From contig NZ_JACIBY010000007.1 of assembly GCF_014195535.1 (NCBI RefSeq), forward strand, positions 186,001 to 250,000: a stretch of 64,000 bases of DNA, written 5' to 3'. The DNA comes from Runella defluvii. Its GTDB lineage: Bacteria; Bacteroidota; Bacteroidia; Cytophagales; Spirosomataceae. The position numbers and the translations under genes are program-made. This document shows positions 35,348-44,556 of this stretch, piece by piece (the first letter of the stretch is position 1; each line of letters opens with the position of its first letter). Under the pieces are notes generated by a model. That model saw only the letters and a list, made by a program, of their open reading frames with translations, did no database searches and was not told the DNA's origin.

Positions 35348-36856
35348 TTATTGATAAACGCGCACAAAATCCACTTCCATCGAAGCAGGGAAAACGCTTT
35401 CATCAACCCCCTTTGCACCGCCCCAATTGCCACCAACGGCTAAGTTGAGCAACAAATAGTGGGGTTTGTCAAAAGGCCATTCGTTGACCGTTTTGTGTTC
35501 GTTGGGAATACTCAAATAAACAACGCCATCCAACAAGAAATCCATCTTCTCGGGTGTCCAGTCCACGGCATACACGTGAAACTCGTTATAAGGGTTTTTG
35601 ATGAAAATCTTCTTCGATTTCTGCGTTCCTTTGACGTGGTTGTAGGCTTGAGTGTGAATCGTCCCGACGAGCGTATCGGGGTCGTAGCCAACGTGCTCCA
35701 TGATGTCGATTTCTCCGCATTTGGGCCAGCCGACTTCTTTAATGTCTTTGCCAAGCATCCAAATCGCGGGCCAAGTTCCTCGTCCTTTCGGTAATTTCGC
35801 CCGAACTTCAATTCTGCCGTACGTCCATTCCCCTTTGTCGCGCGTAACCAAACGAGCGGAGGTGAATTTGCGATTTTCCATTGCCTCTGGACGGGCTGTA
35901 ATGGTTAAGATGCCCTTCCGAACGACGGCGTTGTTGGTGTCTTCCTTCGTATAATATTGCAGTTCGTTGTTTCCCCAACCATTTCCTCCGACGTCGTAGC
36001 CCCATTTTTTTGAATCAGGTAAACCCGTATAATTAAACTCATCACCACCTACCAGCTTGCGTTTGGTTTTGGCAAAATAGGCATCGTGTTGCAGCCCTTT
36101 TTCGGGTTCATCGGTCGTAAGGAAATCAATGTTTCTACCTAAAAAATAATCCATGAGCAAGGTATCGTTGACCGTCCAAGCGTTCGTAACAATGCCCTCT
36201 TTTTTCGCTTCATCCAGCCATTGTTCATCCCGTTGAAAAACACTAAAATGATAATCTGCCCCGCCAATGTTGTCGGCTTTCAACTGTGCTGCAGAAATGT
36301 TACCATTGAGGTATTGAAGTTTGGCGTCTTTGTCGAGCTCGCGTACTTTTTTCAAAATATCATAATCAAAGCTGATGTAAACAATCCACTTTTGAGCCTT
36401 CATTTTGCGCACCATTTGCACCACTTTTTCGGCCAAAAGCACCGCCCGTTCTTTGCCCGCAGGCGACGGTTTGATTTCGGTAACGAGCATGGTTTTTTTC
36501 TGCTTTTTGCCTTCTTTTAAGTACTCCTCCAGCGTAGGTAGTAGTTCGCCGTTTTTGAGCGGTTTTTTACGCAGTTCGGCAAAATCGGTTTGTTCGATGT
36601 CCATGCCTTCGTGGTGCGCGTCGTGGTTGATGACCAAGACGTCATCTTTGGTCATCCGCACGTCAAATTCAGAGCCTACGCATCCCAAGCGAACGGCTGC
36701 TTGCAGGGAAGCGATGGAGTTTTGAGGAACGCCCGTTTTTTTCCACGCTCCTCGGTGTGCCACGATTTTGTTGTTGTGAAACTGCTGCGCACTACTTAAT
36801 TGAGTGCTTAAAAGTAGGATTGTGAAAAGGGAAATCAGATGGATTTTTGGAGTCAT
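35348..36856 (-). CDS. Secreted fusion of a glycerophosphodiester phosphodiesterase and a GH16 glucanase
   Basis: A 502-residue protein with a signal peptide (LISLFTILLLSTQLSSA). Residues ~28-245 form a GDPD TIM-barrel: IVAHRGAW, EFDVRMTKDDVLVINHD, TEIKPSP and TNAWTVNDT, matching the catalytic His/Glu/Asp/His set. Residues ~270-502 are a GH16 beta-jelly roll with the catalytic GEIDIMEHVG (ExDxxE, the laminarinase form) and LNLAVGGNWGG. Both sites look intact. It could act on glycans bearing phosphoglycerol groups, cutting the ester and the beta-glucan backbone. It follows the beta-helix gene by 32 nt and ends in its own terminator. Confidence 0.88.
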   Translation of the reverse strand: MTPKIHLISLFTILLLSTQLSSAQQFHNNKIVAHRGAWKKTGVPQNSIASLQAAVRLGCVGSEFDVRMTKDDVLVINHDAHHEGMDIEQTDFAELRKKPLKNGELLPTLEEYLKEGKKQKKTMLVTEIKPSPAGKERAVLLAEKVVQMVRKMKAQKWIVYISFDYDILKKVRELDKDAKLQYLNGNISAAQLKADNIGGADYHFSVFQRDEQWLDEAKKEGIVTNAWTVNDTLLMDYFLGRNIDFLTTDEPEKGLQHDAYFAKTKRKLVGGDEFNYTGLPDSKKWGYDVGGNGWGNNELQYYTKEDTNNAVVRKGILTITARPEAMENRKFTSARLVTRDKGEWTYGRIEVRAKLPKGRGTWPAIWMLGKDIKEVGWPKCGEIDIMEHVGYDPDTLVGTIHTQAYNHVKGTQKSKKIFIKNPYNEFHVYAVDWTPEKMDFLLDGVVYLSIPNEHKTVNEWPFDKPHYLLLNLAVGGNWGGAKGVDESVFPASMEVDFVRVYQ

Positions 36857-36888
36857 GATGAAAATCAGGAATAGAGCTACTAGGTTGA

Positions 36889-39312
36889 CTACTGTACTTT
36901 TATTACTTTCAAAATCGTTTGTTTATCTCTCAAATGAACACGTAAAAAATAGACACCATTGGATAACTGACTGACGTTAAATTCTTCGTGGTGGATACTC
37001 GTTTCGGGGACAAAAACCCGTTTAAAAACCTGACGACCCGAGGCGTCTAATAAAATAGTTTGCACATCTTGCCCTTTGCTCTCTTGTACTTTTAGGCGAA
37101 GGGTGTTGGTGACGGGGTTGGGTATCACTTCGGCCAAAGCCCCGTTGTCTGTCATTTGTTGTCCATTCTCCGAAACAATTGCTTTTTGTCGTAAGGCGCC
37201 TGCTCCGACGCCGTCTTTGGATTGAATTCGGAACCAATATTCTTGATAGGCCAAAACTGTTCCTTGTGGTTGCCGCGTTGAGGGGTAATTGCTTCCCCAG
37301 CCTTTCTGATTCCAGTAGCGGATGGACAACTTAAACAAACCTTTGGACAAACCTGCATCGTGAATATTTACCCCTTTGTCATCCAGCTGATAAAAGCCGT
37401 AGGCAGGGTGGTTTTGGGCATAAAGTTCGGTAAAACCGTCGCGATTGGCAAACATAAAATAAGGGGCATTGTTTTCATGGGTATTGTACGAACGCACAGT
37501 GCCTGTTTCCGAAACGGTTAGCATGTCAAAGGTAAGCGAGCCGTCGGTGCCAAGCGCGCAGGTTTCTACGAAGGCTGTCCAAAAACGGGGTGCGGTTTTG
37601 TTGGGGTTTTCGCTGTAATAAATGGTTGGATTTGATTCAGTACTTAGTGGCAATGTGGGGCCTGCATCGGGAGAAATGTACTGAGAAGCCCAAGCCGTCA
37701 AGTCATTTGTTTTGATGGCCGATTTTGATTGCCCAATGTTGATAAGGCTAATAGTGATTGGTGTAACCCTTACGAGTGCGTTGCCGTTTAAGCTGGCTGA
37801 GGGTAGGGTTGCGCCATTGGCATCTGTCACCGACACCAAGGTGTAAGTGGTGGTCAGGGTAGGAGCTACACTTATTTTCTGACCGCTACTGTAATTATTG
37901 ACGGTAAAAGTACTACTGCCATTGCCATACACAAGGGAATAGGGAGCGGTGCCACCCGTAATAGCCACCCTAATATCGGTACTTGCACCTGCACAAATGG
38001 TGGCTTCGCCGCTGAGGATGGCATTGGTGAGCGGCATTGACGAACAGCCAGCGATGGGTTGAAAACCGACGTCAGTACTTTGGTCAGAACCACTACCCAG
38101 CACTTGGTTGAGGCTGATGGTCCCGTTGCCTGCACTTTCAAACCCATTTCTGATGGTAGAGGGCGTCGTGGAGCCGTGCCAGTTACAGTTTAGGGTGACA
38201 GTACCTTGGGTTCGGTGGATGAGTGCTTTGTAGGTGAAGCCAAAACTTAAATCGTTTTGTTCAACGATGATTCCAACGGGAGAGGCATTGATTTTCCCAA
38301 ATTCCCCAAAACGAATGCCATTTTGCGGCCCATCAATCCGATTGTTTTTCAGGATAACCCCCGACAGCACCGCAGGGAGGGTATGGTACAAAGGGGCATC
38401 GTCGCGGGCTTTGATGGCAATGGCCGCAGCACTTTGTGAGTCTAGGGCCGCACCATTTGCCCCCGAATTGGTAATGTCTGAGTTTTGGAGGGTAATGTTG
38501 GCGTAAGTGCCGTATTTCAAGTTGATATCAATGCCGTTGTTGAACTCATAAGTGGGGTCGGTGCCGTTGTTTTCCATCGTTAGATTTGATAGCAACGCGT
38601 TGCTCAGTTTTTCAAAATATAACCCCTTCTGAAAATTATTGCTAATGGTGCTGTTTTGAATAGTGATTTGGTCAAAGGCAACGGGTGTGGTTGACTGGGT
38701 GACCAACATTCCTTGGGTATTGCCCGAAATTAGGCAATTGTCAATCAGCATTCCGTTGACTGCGTTGGTGGTAAGTACTTGAATCCCGACTGTACTTGCT
38801 TTTGCGCTGGTGCGTTGAATGCTTGTTTTTGAAATGGTAACATTGGTGGTGAGGCCACTAAAATTGATTCCTTTTTGACAATAATCTACCAAAGCCATGT
38901 CTTGGAGCGTCGGACGAGCAACTCCGCTTATTTGTACAGCTACCTCATACTGGGTAAGGTACATTTGTTGAAGGGTGACGTTGGGGGCGGTAATGGTAAA
39001 TCCGATTCCTTGGCAAGCCGATGCGGGAGTCAGAATGGTATTGGTAGCAGGGGAGCTTTCTTTACCTGCTCCTTTGATGGTCAGTTCTTTCGACACCATG
39101 ACGTTTTCTTGGTAAGTTCCTGCTGCTACGTTGATCACGTCGCCAGTTGACGCAGCATTGATTGCGGCTTGAATCGTACGTTTGGGCGACCCCGCCGCTC
39201 CCGCATTTGAATCGTTACCTGTTGTAGAAACGTACCAATCGGCCGACCAACATACATGGGTAGCTACTAAAATACCGACTAAGCTCAACAAGAAAGAGGC
39301 TGTTTTTTTCAT
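36889..39312 (-). CDS. Type IX-secreted right-handed beta-helix protein
   Basis: Start placed at 39312 (MKKTASFLLSLVGILVATHVCWS), giving 807 residues; an upstream extension to 39384 lacks signal character. After DWYVSTTGNDSNAGAAGSPKRTIQAAINAA (the usual opening of DUF1565/pectate-lyase-like helices) come many short turns such as ITIQNSTISNNF and LTMENNGTDP, typical of a right-handed parallel beta-helix of about 350 residues. A linker of beta domains follows. The C-terminus (VIPNPVTNTLRLKV, LDASGRQVF, LSNGVYFLRVHL, TILKVIKVQ) is a type A T9SS sorting tail. A polysaccharide lyase/epimerase or a surface adhesin are both possible. Confidence 0.85.
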   Translation of the reverse strand: MKKTASFLLSLVGILVATHVCWSADWYVSTTGNDSNAGAAGSPKRTIQAAINAASTGDVINVAAGTYQENVMVSKELTIKGAGKESSPATNTILTPASACQGIGFTITAPNVTLQQMYLTQYEVAVQISGVARPTLQDMALVDYCQKGINFSGLTTNVTISKTSIQRTSAKASTVGIQVLTTNAVNGMLIDNCLISGNTQGMLVTQSTTPVAFDQITIQNSTISNNFQKGLYFEKLSNALLSNLTMENNGTDPTYEFNNGIDINLKYGTYANITLQNSDITNSGANGAALDSQSAAAIAIKARDDAPLYHTLPAVLSGVILKNNRIDGPQNGIRFGEFGKINASPVGIIVEQNDLSFGFTYKALIHRTQGTVTLNCNWHGSTTPSTIRNGFESAGNGTISLNQVLGSGSDQSTDVGFQPIAGCSSMPLTNAILSGEATICAGASTDIRVAITGGTAPYSLVYGNGSSTFTVNNYSSGQKISVAPTLTTTYTLVSVTDANGATLPSASLNGNALVRVTPITISLINIGQSKSAIKTNDLTAWASQYISPDAGPTLPLSTESNPTIYYSENPNKTAPRFWTAFVETCALGTDGSLTFDMLTVSETGTVRSYNTHENNAPYFMFANRDGFTELYAQNHPAYGFYQLDDKGVNIHDAGLSKGLFKLSIRYWNQKGWGSNYPSTRQPQGTVLAYQEYWFRIQSKDGVGAGALRQKAIVSENGQQMTDNGALAEVIPNPVTNTLRLKVQESKGQDVQTILLDASGRQVFKRVFVPETSIHHEEFNVSQLSNGVYFLRVHLRDKQTILKVIKVQ

Positions 39313-39788
39313 GACATTTGGAATAGAAAAGGTGTATGGGGGGAGGAGGCTAACGCTAACAAGGATGTAAAAATACGCAGGCACATCAGAATTGCCTAGT
39401 TTTTTATTTCTTTTAAATAGAAGATTTTGATTGTCGCTCTAAGTCATCCTAAATGAGTGTATCCAAGGTGGATGAGATAGGCATGAGTATAGGTGACTTT
39501 GTGTTTAAAGTGCCTGTTAATCATCGCTTTAAAAAAGGTGTCTTTCTGACACAAAGCAAAGTGGCTCCATACACCTTTAAGTACCATCGCAATTTTATAG
39601 TTTAGGCTTTAAAAAAATGGAAAACCGTTAAGTAATATTTAGATAACATAGCCTTTGTAATACCAAACGAAATTCCTTAATTGCCATCAAAAGGCAAATT
39701 AAGCACAATTAACTAATGAAATTACCCATCAAAACCATTGATTTCTGCTGCTTAAAAGACTATTTATCCTTTTGACAATTAGTGCTTA
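39313..39788. other. 476-nt divergent intergenic region
   Basis: It lies between the beta-helix gene (-) and the FAD/Fe-S oxidoreductase gene (+) and must hold both promoters. It contains a short G-rich stretch near 39339, a 50-codon open frame (39453-39605), and AT-rich sequence to the right. A near-match to the -7 box (TAGCCTTTG, one base too long) sits about 130 nt upstream of the + strand gene. No terminator was seen. Confidence 0.5.
39453..39605 (+). CDS. Possible 50-residue ORF, unrecognised
   Basis: An ATG-started frame of 51 codons in the middle of the divergent gap. The product begins MSVSKVDEIGMSIGDF and ends YKYHRNFIV-like (KYHRNFIV), basic and without signal peptide or known motif. 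There is no promoter or ribosome-binding evidence, so it may be chance or a gene remnant. Confidence 0.2.
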   Translation: MSVSKVDEIGMSIGDFVFKVPVNHRFKKGVFLTQSKVAPYTFKYHRNFIV

Positions 39789-41636
39789 TTGTTAAAAAAC
39801 TTACGAATAGCAGATTTTTCAAACCATACTTCCTTGAAACCGACAGAGATTAAAAACCCTGAGTATTTCCACAAAGTGGTGGATTGCCAGTACGCTTGCC
39901 CTGCGCATACGCCTGTACCAGAGTACATTCGGCTGATTGCGGCAGAGCGCTACACGGAGGCGTACATGGTCAACTGGGAATCCAATGTTTTCCCAGGTGT
40001 GTTAGGTCGTACTTGCGACCGTCCGTGTGAGCCTGCTTGTCGCCGTGGGCGCGTGGAGGAGGAACCCGTTGCGATTTGCCGCCTCAAGCGCGTTGCTGCC
40101 GACAACAAAGGGGACGTAAAGGCATTTATGCCGCAAGGCCCTTTTACGTCAAACGGTAAACGTATTGCCTTGATTGGTGGTGGCCCTGCGGCCCTGACCG
40201 TGGCGCGAGATTTGGCGCCGCTTGGTTATCAAATCGACCTTTACGACGACCAAGACCGTGGGGGAGGAATGATGCGCAGTCAAATTCCTTCGTTTCGTTT
40301 ACCCGAAAACGTGCTGAACGAAGAGGTAAACTTTATCCTTGATTTGGGGATTCATACACATTTCAAAACGCGCGTTGATAGCCTTCGTGGCGTGTTGGAC
40401 AAAGGGTATGATGCGGTTTTTGTAGGAACGGGCGCGCCCAAAGGAAAAGACTTGGCCGATTTGCCAGGGCGTTGGGATTCGACAGGCAACATCCACATCG
40501 GGATTGAGTGGCTGGCGAGTGTCGCGTTTGAACACACCCAAAAAATTGGTAAGAAAGTACTTGTACTGGGTGGTGGAAATACCGCCATGGACTGCTGCCG
40601 CACGTCTCGCCGCTTGGGGGGAGAGGAAGTAAAAGTGGTGGTTCGTAGCCCACGCAAAGAAATGAAAGCCTCGCCTTGGGAAATCGAAGATGCCTTGCAC
40701 GAAGATATTCCTATTTTTGAAAACCACGTTCCAAAATCATTTGTGACCGAAAACGGTAAGCTGGTGGGAATGATGTTTGAAAAAGTAGAACCTAAATATG
40801 AAAACGGTCGCCGTAAGCTTGTTCCAACGGGCGAACCTGAGGTGTTTTTTGAGGCTGATGATGTATTGATTGCCATCGGACAAGAAAACTCCTTCCCTTG
40901 GATTGAGCGTGATTTAGGCTTGGAGTTTAACCAATGGGGCTTGCCTGCGTTGGATGAAACGACGTTCCAATCGACGGTTCCGAACGTATTTTTTGGTGGT
41001 GACGCTGCACTGGGGCCGAAAAACGTCATCACGGCCGTAGCACAAGGACACCAAGCGGCGGTTTCGATTGATTTGTACTGTAATCAACAATCGCTTACTG
41101 AGCGCCCGTCGCCTTACACCAACTTGATTAGCCAAAAAATGGGTATTCACGAGTGGATTTATGATAGCGATGTGACGACTGATATTCGCTACAAAGTGCC
41201 GCACGCCGATAAAAGCTTGACCCTAAAAGACCGCAAAAAAGAAGTGGAGTTGGGCTTTAGCCAAGATACGGGCTTCAAAGAAGCGCAACGTTGCCTCAAC
41301 TGTGACGTTCAAACGGTCTTCTCGGAAAGCCGTTGCATCGAATGTGATGCCTGCGTGGATATTTGTCCTACTACTTGTATTACGTTTACCACAAATGGTG
41401 AAGAAGAAGACCTTCGTACGCGTTTGAATGCCCCCGCCAACGATACTGACCAAGATTTGTACGTGTCGGATACGCTGAAAACAGGGCGGGTGATGATCAA
41501 AGACGAAAACGTGTGCTTACACTGTGGCCTTTGCGCCGAACGCTGTCCTACATCGGCTTGGGACATGCAGAAATACTTATATTCAGTTACCAAAGCAGGG
41601 AATCAATGCGGAATCTTACAGGAATTAACGACTTAG
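39789..41636 (+). CDS. FAD/4Fe-4S oxidoreductase (GltD-like) with C-terminal ferredoxin domain, partner of 2-oxoacid oxidoreductase
   Basis: A 615-residue protein with a TTG start at 39789, needed to include the N-terminal cluster cysteines (C33, C37, C76, C80, C84 in VVDCQYACPAH and GRTCDRPCEPACRRG); the first usable ATG would lose two of them. Next come the FAD site (ALIGGGPAALTVARDLA), the NADPH site (VLVLGGGNTAMDCC) and, near the C-terminus, two 4Fe-4S motifs (CIECDACVDICP and CLHCGLCAERCP). It resembles the small subunit of glutamate synthase but sits with KorAB genes, so it probably passes electrons between ferredoxin clusters and NAD(P)H. It overlaps the next gene by 31 nt. Confidence 0.88.
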   Translation: MLKNLRIADFSNHTSLKPTEIKNPEYFHKVVDCQYACPAHTPVPEYIRLIAAERYTEAYMVNWESNVFPGVLGRTCDRPCEPACRRGRVEEEPVAICRLKRVAADNKGDVKAFMPQGPFTSNGKRIALIGGGPAALTVARDLAPLGYQIDLYDDQDRGGGMMRSQIPSFRLPENVLNEEVNFILDLGIHTHFKTRVDSLRGVLDKGYDAVFVGTGAPKGKDLADLPGRWDSTGNIHIGIEWLASVAFEHTQKIGKKVLVLGGGNTAMDCCRTSRRLGGEEVKVVVRSPRKEMKASPWEIEDALHEDIPIFENHVPKSFVTENGKLVGMMFEKVEPKYENGRRKLVPTGEPEVFFEADDVLIAIGQENSFPWIERDLGLEFNQWGLPALDETTFQSTVPNVFFGGDAALGPKNVITAVAQGHQAAVSIDLYCNQQSLTERPSPYTNLISQKMGIHEWIYDSDVTTDIRYKVPHADKSLTLKDRKKEVELGFSQDTGFKEAQRCLNCDVQTVFSESRCIECDACVDICPTTCITFTTNGEEEDLRTRLNAPANDTDQDLYVSDTLKTGRVMIKDENVCLHCGLCAERCPTSAWDMQKYLYSVTKAGNQCGILQELTT

Positions 41637-43429
41637 TAGTACGATTTGCCAACGTTAACGGGACAGGGTCGGCCAGTGCCAACAATATGTTTGCAATGTC
41701 CATTTTTAGAATGGGCATTCCCATGACGGCTAAAAATATTTTCCCCTCTAATATCCAAGGACTACCAACTTGGTACGAGGTTCGGGTGAGCGAAAAAGGC
41801 TATTTGGGCCGCCGTGAAGGGGTGGACGTGCTTGTGTGCGTCAACCCACAAAGTATGAAACAAGACATCGCCTCGGTCAAATCGGGGGGATATTTTGTGT
41901 ATGATAACACCAAAAATTTACACAAAGATTTTATCCGCGAAGACATCAACTACATCGGAATCCCGATGATTGGTATCTGTATGCGTTTGTACCAAGATCC
42001 CCGTCAGCGTCAGTTGTTCAAAAACATGATTTACGTGGGTGCATTGGCTGCTTTGTTGGACATTGAGTTGGAGGTGGTAAAAGGAATCATTGCCGATGAG
42101 TTTGCCAAAAAACCAAAACTCATTGAGCCTAACGTGCAAGCAATGATGGAAGGTGTAAAATATGTGCAGGACAATTATAGCTATCCGCTCCATGTACGCG
42201 TCGAACGCCGTGATTTGGTGGGCGACAGCATCGTGATTGACGGAAATACAGCGTGCGGCCTTGGTGCAGTGTATGCGGGAGCGACCGTCGCGGGTTGGTA
42301 CCCGATTACTCCTTCGACCTCATTGGTAGAAGCTTTTGCCAAATACGCCAACAAATACCGCCTTGACCCCGAAACTGGACTCAAAAAAGTAGCCATCGTG
42401 CAAGCCGAAGATGAGCTGGCAGCCTTCGGGATGGTGTTGGGTGCTTCGTGGAACGGAGCGCGGGCGTTTACGGCAACGAGCGGCCCTGGCGTTTCGTTGA
42501 TGAACGAATTTTTGGGCTTGGCCTATTTTGCCGAAATCCCAGCGGTACTGGTGGATGTACAACGTGGTGGCCCTTCAACGGGGATGCCAACGCGTACGCA
42601 GCAGTCTGATTTGTTGTTGGCTGCTTATGCCTCGCACGGGGATACCAAACACGTTTTGTTGTTGCCAAGTACACCTACCGAATGTTTCAATTTGATGGCA
42701 GATGCGTTTGATTTGGCAGAACGTTTGCAAACGCCTGTCATTGTGATGACGGATTTGGATTTGGGAATGAATGACCACTTGACGGCACCCTTGAAATGGG
42801 ACGATAGTCGTCGCTACGACCGTGGTAAAGTATATACCGCGCAAGATTTGGACGATTTGACGGCAGTAGGTAAGCAATTTGGGCGTTATTTGGACGTGGA
42901 CGGCGACGGAATTCCGTACCGTACCATTCCAGCCACCCACCCAACCAAGGGTTCATTCTTCACACGCGGTACGTCGCACGACGAATACGCTCGCTATACC
43001 GAAGACGGGGTAAAAAATGCCGAAGTACTCGACCGTTTGCTTAAAAAGTGGGATACCGCCAAAGAAATTACGCCAAAACCCGAGTTTTACCAAACCGAAA
43101 ACAAGAGCAATGTCGGGGTGATTTTCTTCGGAACAACGACCTACGCGGCGTTGGAAGCGATGGATTTGCTCCGTGAAGAAGAAGGGATTGCGCTAGATGC
43201 GATGCGTGCCACGGCCTTCCCGTTCCATTCGTCGGTAGAGGAGTTCATTTCGGCGCACGATCAAGTGTTTGTGATTGAGCAAAACCGTGATGCGCAGTTC
43301 CGTACGTTGTTGATCAATGAACTGGAAGTGAATCCGAAAAAACTCATCAAAATCCTCAATTACGACGGAATGCCAATCACCGCAGAAGCGATTCGTCGTC
43401 AGATTGCGGGGGTTTTAGCGACGGTGTAA
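41606..43429 (+). CDS. korA: 2-oxoacid:ferredoxin oxidoreductase, fused gamma-alpha subunit
   Basis: Start at the ATG 41606 (MRNLTGINDLVVRFANVNG), giving 607 residues; the frame is open upstream inside the previous gene. Residues ~10-190 are the gamma (CoA-side) domain, and the alpha domain begins near 210 with the family signature WYPITPSTSL (about 231-240). EDELAAFGMVLGASWNGARAFTATSGPG and a transketolase C-like end follow (VFVIEQNRDAQF). The fused gamma-alpha form is that of 2-oxoglutarate oxidoreductase KorA. With the beta subunit at 44557 it decarboxylates a 2-oxoacid to acyl-CoA using TPP and ferredoxin. Substrate (2-oxoglutarate or another) is not proven. Confidence 0.9.
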   Translation: MRNLTGINDLVVRFANVNGTGSASANNMFAMSIFRMGIPMTAKNIFPSNIQGLPTWYEVRVSEKGYLGRREGVDVLVCVNPQSMKQDIASVKSGGYFVYDNTKNLHKDFIREDINYIGIPMIGICMRLYQDPRQRQLFKNMIYVGALAALLDIELEVVKGIIADEFAKKPKLIEPNVQAMMEGVKYVQDNYSYPLHVRVERRDLVGDSIVIDGNTACGLGAVYAGATVAGWYPITPSTSLVEAFAKYANKYRLDPETGLKKVAIVQAEDELAAFGMVLGASWNGARAFTATSGPGVSLMNEFLGLAYFAEIPAVLVDVQRGGPSTGMPTRTQQSDLLLAAYASHGDTKHVLLLPSTPTECFNLMADAFDLAERLQTPVIVMTDLDLGMNDHLTAPLKWDDSRRYDRGKVYTAQDLDDLTAVGKQFGRYLDVDGDGIPYRTIPATHPTKGSFFTRGTSHDEYARYTEDGVKNAEVLDRLLKKWDTAKEITPKPEFYQTENKSNVGVIFFGTTTYAALEAMDLLREEEGIALDAMRATAFPFHSSVEEFISAHDQVFVIEQNRDAQFRTLLINELEVNPKKLIKILNYDGMPITAEAIRRQIAGVLATV

Positions 43430-43436
43430 ATAAAAT

Positions 43437-43481
43437 CTAACCAACCTCCCGAAAGTTTTAAACTTTCGGGAGGTTGGTTAG
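43437..43481. repeat. 45-nt perfect palindrome downstream of korA
   Basis: Twenty-two-base arms (beginning CTAACCAACCTCCCGAAAG) are exact complements around a single central base, 7 nt after the korA stop. It would form a very stable hairpin but has no T-run. It may be a terminator-like 3' end, a transposition scar, or an interspersed palindrome, and it marks the left edge of the AT-rich insert that splits korA from korB. Confidence 0.75.
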
Positions 43482-43628
43482 GAATGGTTTCTCAGATGTA
43501 AAGTATTGCGGAGTTGTAGTGAAAATTAATGTATTTATTTTGACAAAATGCACTAGGAGTCATTAAATTGCACAAGGCATTCTTTTTAATGATGTGTAAG
43601 CTTCAAGTCAAAATAGATTTATAAACAA

Positions 43629-44465
43629 ATGAAGTCAAGATACATAAATCCGTTTACGGACTTTGGATTTAAGAAGTTATTTGGAGAAGAAGCTAGTAAG
43701 CCAATGCTTATTGACTTCTTGAATGCACTTTTGTCTCAAACAAACAAAATTGTTGACTTGAATTTTAAGAACACTGAACAACTCGGCCAAACTGATACGG
43801 ATAGAAAAGTAATTTATGACATTTATTGTGAAAACGAAAGCGGAGAAAAATTCATTGTAGAGCTTCAAAAAGCAAAACAAAATTATTTTAAAGAAAGAAC
43901 CATTTATTATTCTACTTTCCCAATCAGAGAACAAGCTGAAAAAGGAGAATGGAACTATAACCTAAAATCTGTTTATTGTATAGGTATTTTAGATTTTACC
44001 TTTGATGACTACGAAAACGAACCCGAAAAAAGTCACGTAGTGCATACTATCAAACTTAAAAACCAAAATGGGAAGATTTTTTACGATAAATTAACGTACA
44101 TCTATCTTGAAATGCCCAATTTCAAAAAGCGTGAACATGAGTTAAATTCAAGGCTTGACAAGTGGTTGTTTTTTATTAGGCACTTAGAAGATTTTCAAAC
44201 GATACCAGCTATCTTCTCTGACGAAATCTTTACACAAGCATTTGAAAAAGCAGAGCTTGCGAAATTTGGACAAGCAGAGTTGGATAGTTACGAAAATAGC
44301 TTAAAAAACTACCGTGATTTGAAAGGTGTAATTGATACGGCATTTGACGATGGAAAAATGGAAAGAAGTAAAGAGATTGCAAAAGCACTGAAACAAAATG
44401 GCGTTTTGATAGACATTATTATAAAATCAACAGGCTTGACTCAAGAAGAAGTTGATAAACTTTGA
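43629..44465 (+). CDS. Rpn-family recombination-promoting nuclease / PD-(D/E)XK transposase-like protein
   Basis: A 278-residue protein that opens with the family signature INPFTDFGFKKLFG. The PD-(D/E)XK nuclease core follows, with Asp64 (VIYDIYCENE) and Glu78-x-Gln80 (FIVELQKAK) as metal ligands. The C-terminal tail is helical (KEIAKALKQNG, TGLTQEEVDKL). These proteins cut DNA and promote RecA-independent recombination. The gene is far poorer in G+C than its neighbours (about 23% in one sample line against about 62% in korB) and lies between korA and korB, which are adjacent in most relatives of this system. Recent acquisition is likely. Confidence 0.88.
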   Translation: MKSRYINPFTDFGFKKLFGEEASKPMLIDFLNALLSQTNKIVDLNFKNTEQLGQTDTDRKVIYDIYCENESGEKFIVELQKAKQNYFKERTIYYSTFPIREQAEKGEWNYNLKSVYCIGILDFTFDDYENEPEKSHVVHTIKLKNQNGKIFYDKLTYIYLEMPNFKKREHELNSRLDKWLFFIRHLEDFQTIPAIFSDEIFTQAFEKAELAKFGQAELDSYENSLKNYRDLKGVIDTAFDDGKMERSKEIAKALKQNGVLIDIIIKSTGLTQEEVDKL

Positions 44466-44556
44466 TGATAGTTAATAGGAAAGCTAATTTAGTCTCATTT
44501 ATAAAAGTTCGACCTTGTATATTTAAACCCGTAGCATTTACCGCTCGACATTCAAA

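Noticed and set aside
40352-41032. 226-codon open frame on the - strand
   Set aside because: Antisense to the FAD/NADPH-binding region of the oxidoreductase gene; no plausible protein.
43437-43481. Terminal inverted repeat of an insertion sequence
   Set aside because: The palindrome is self-contained and no second copy flanks the right side of the Rpn gene; no transposase of an IS family was seen.
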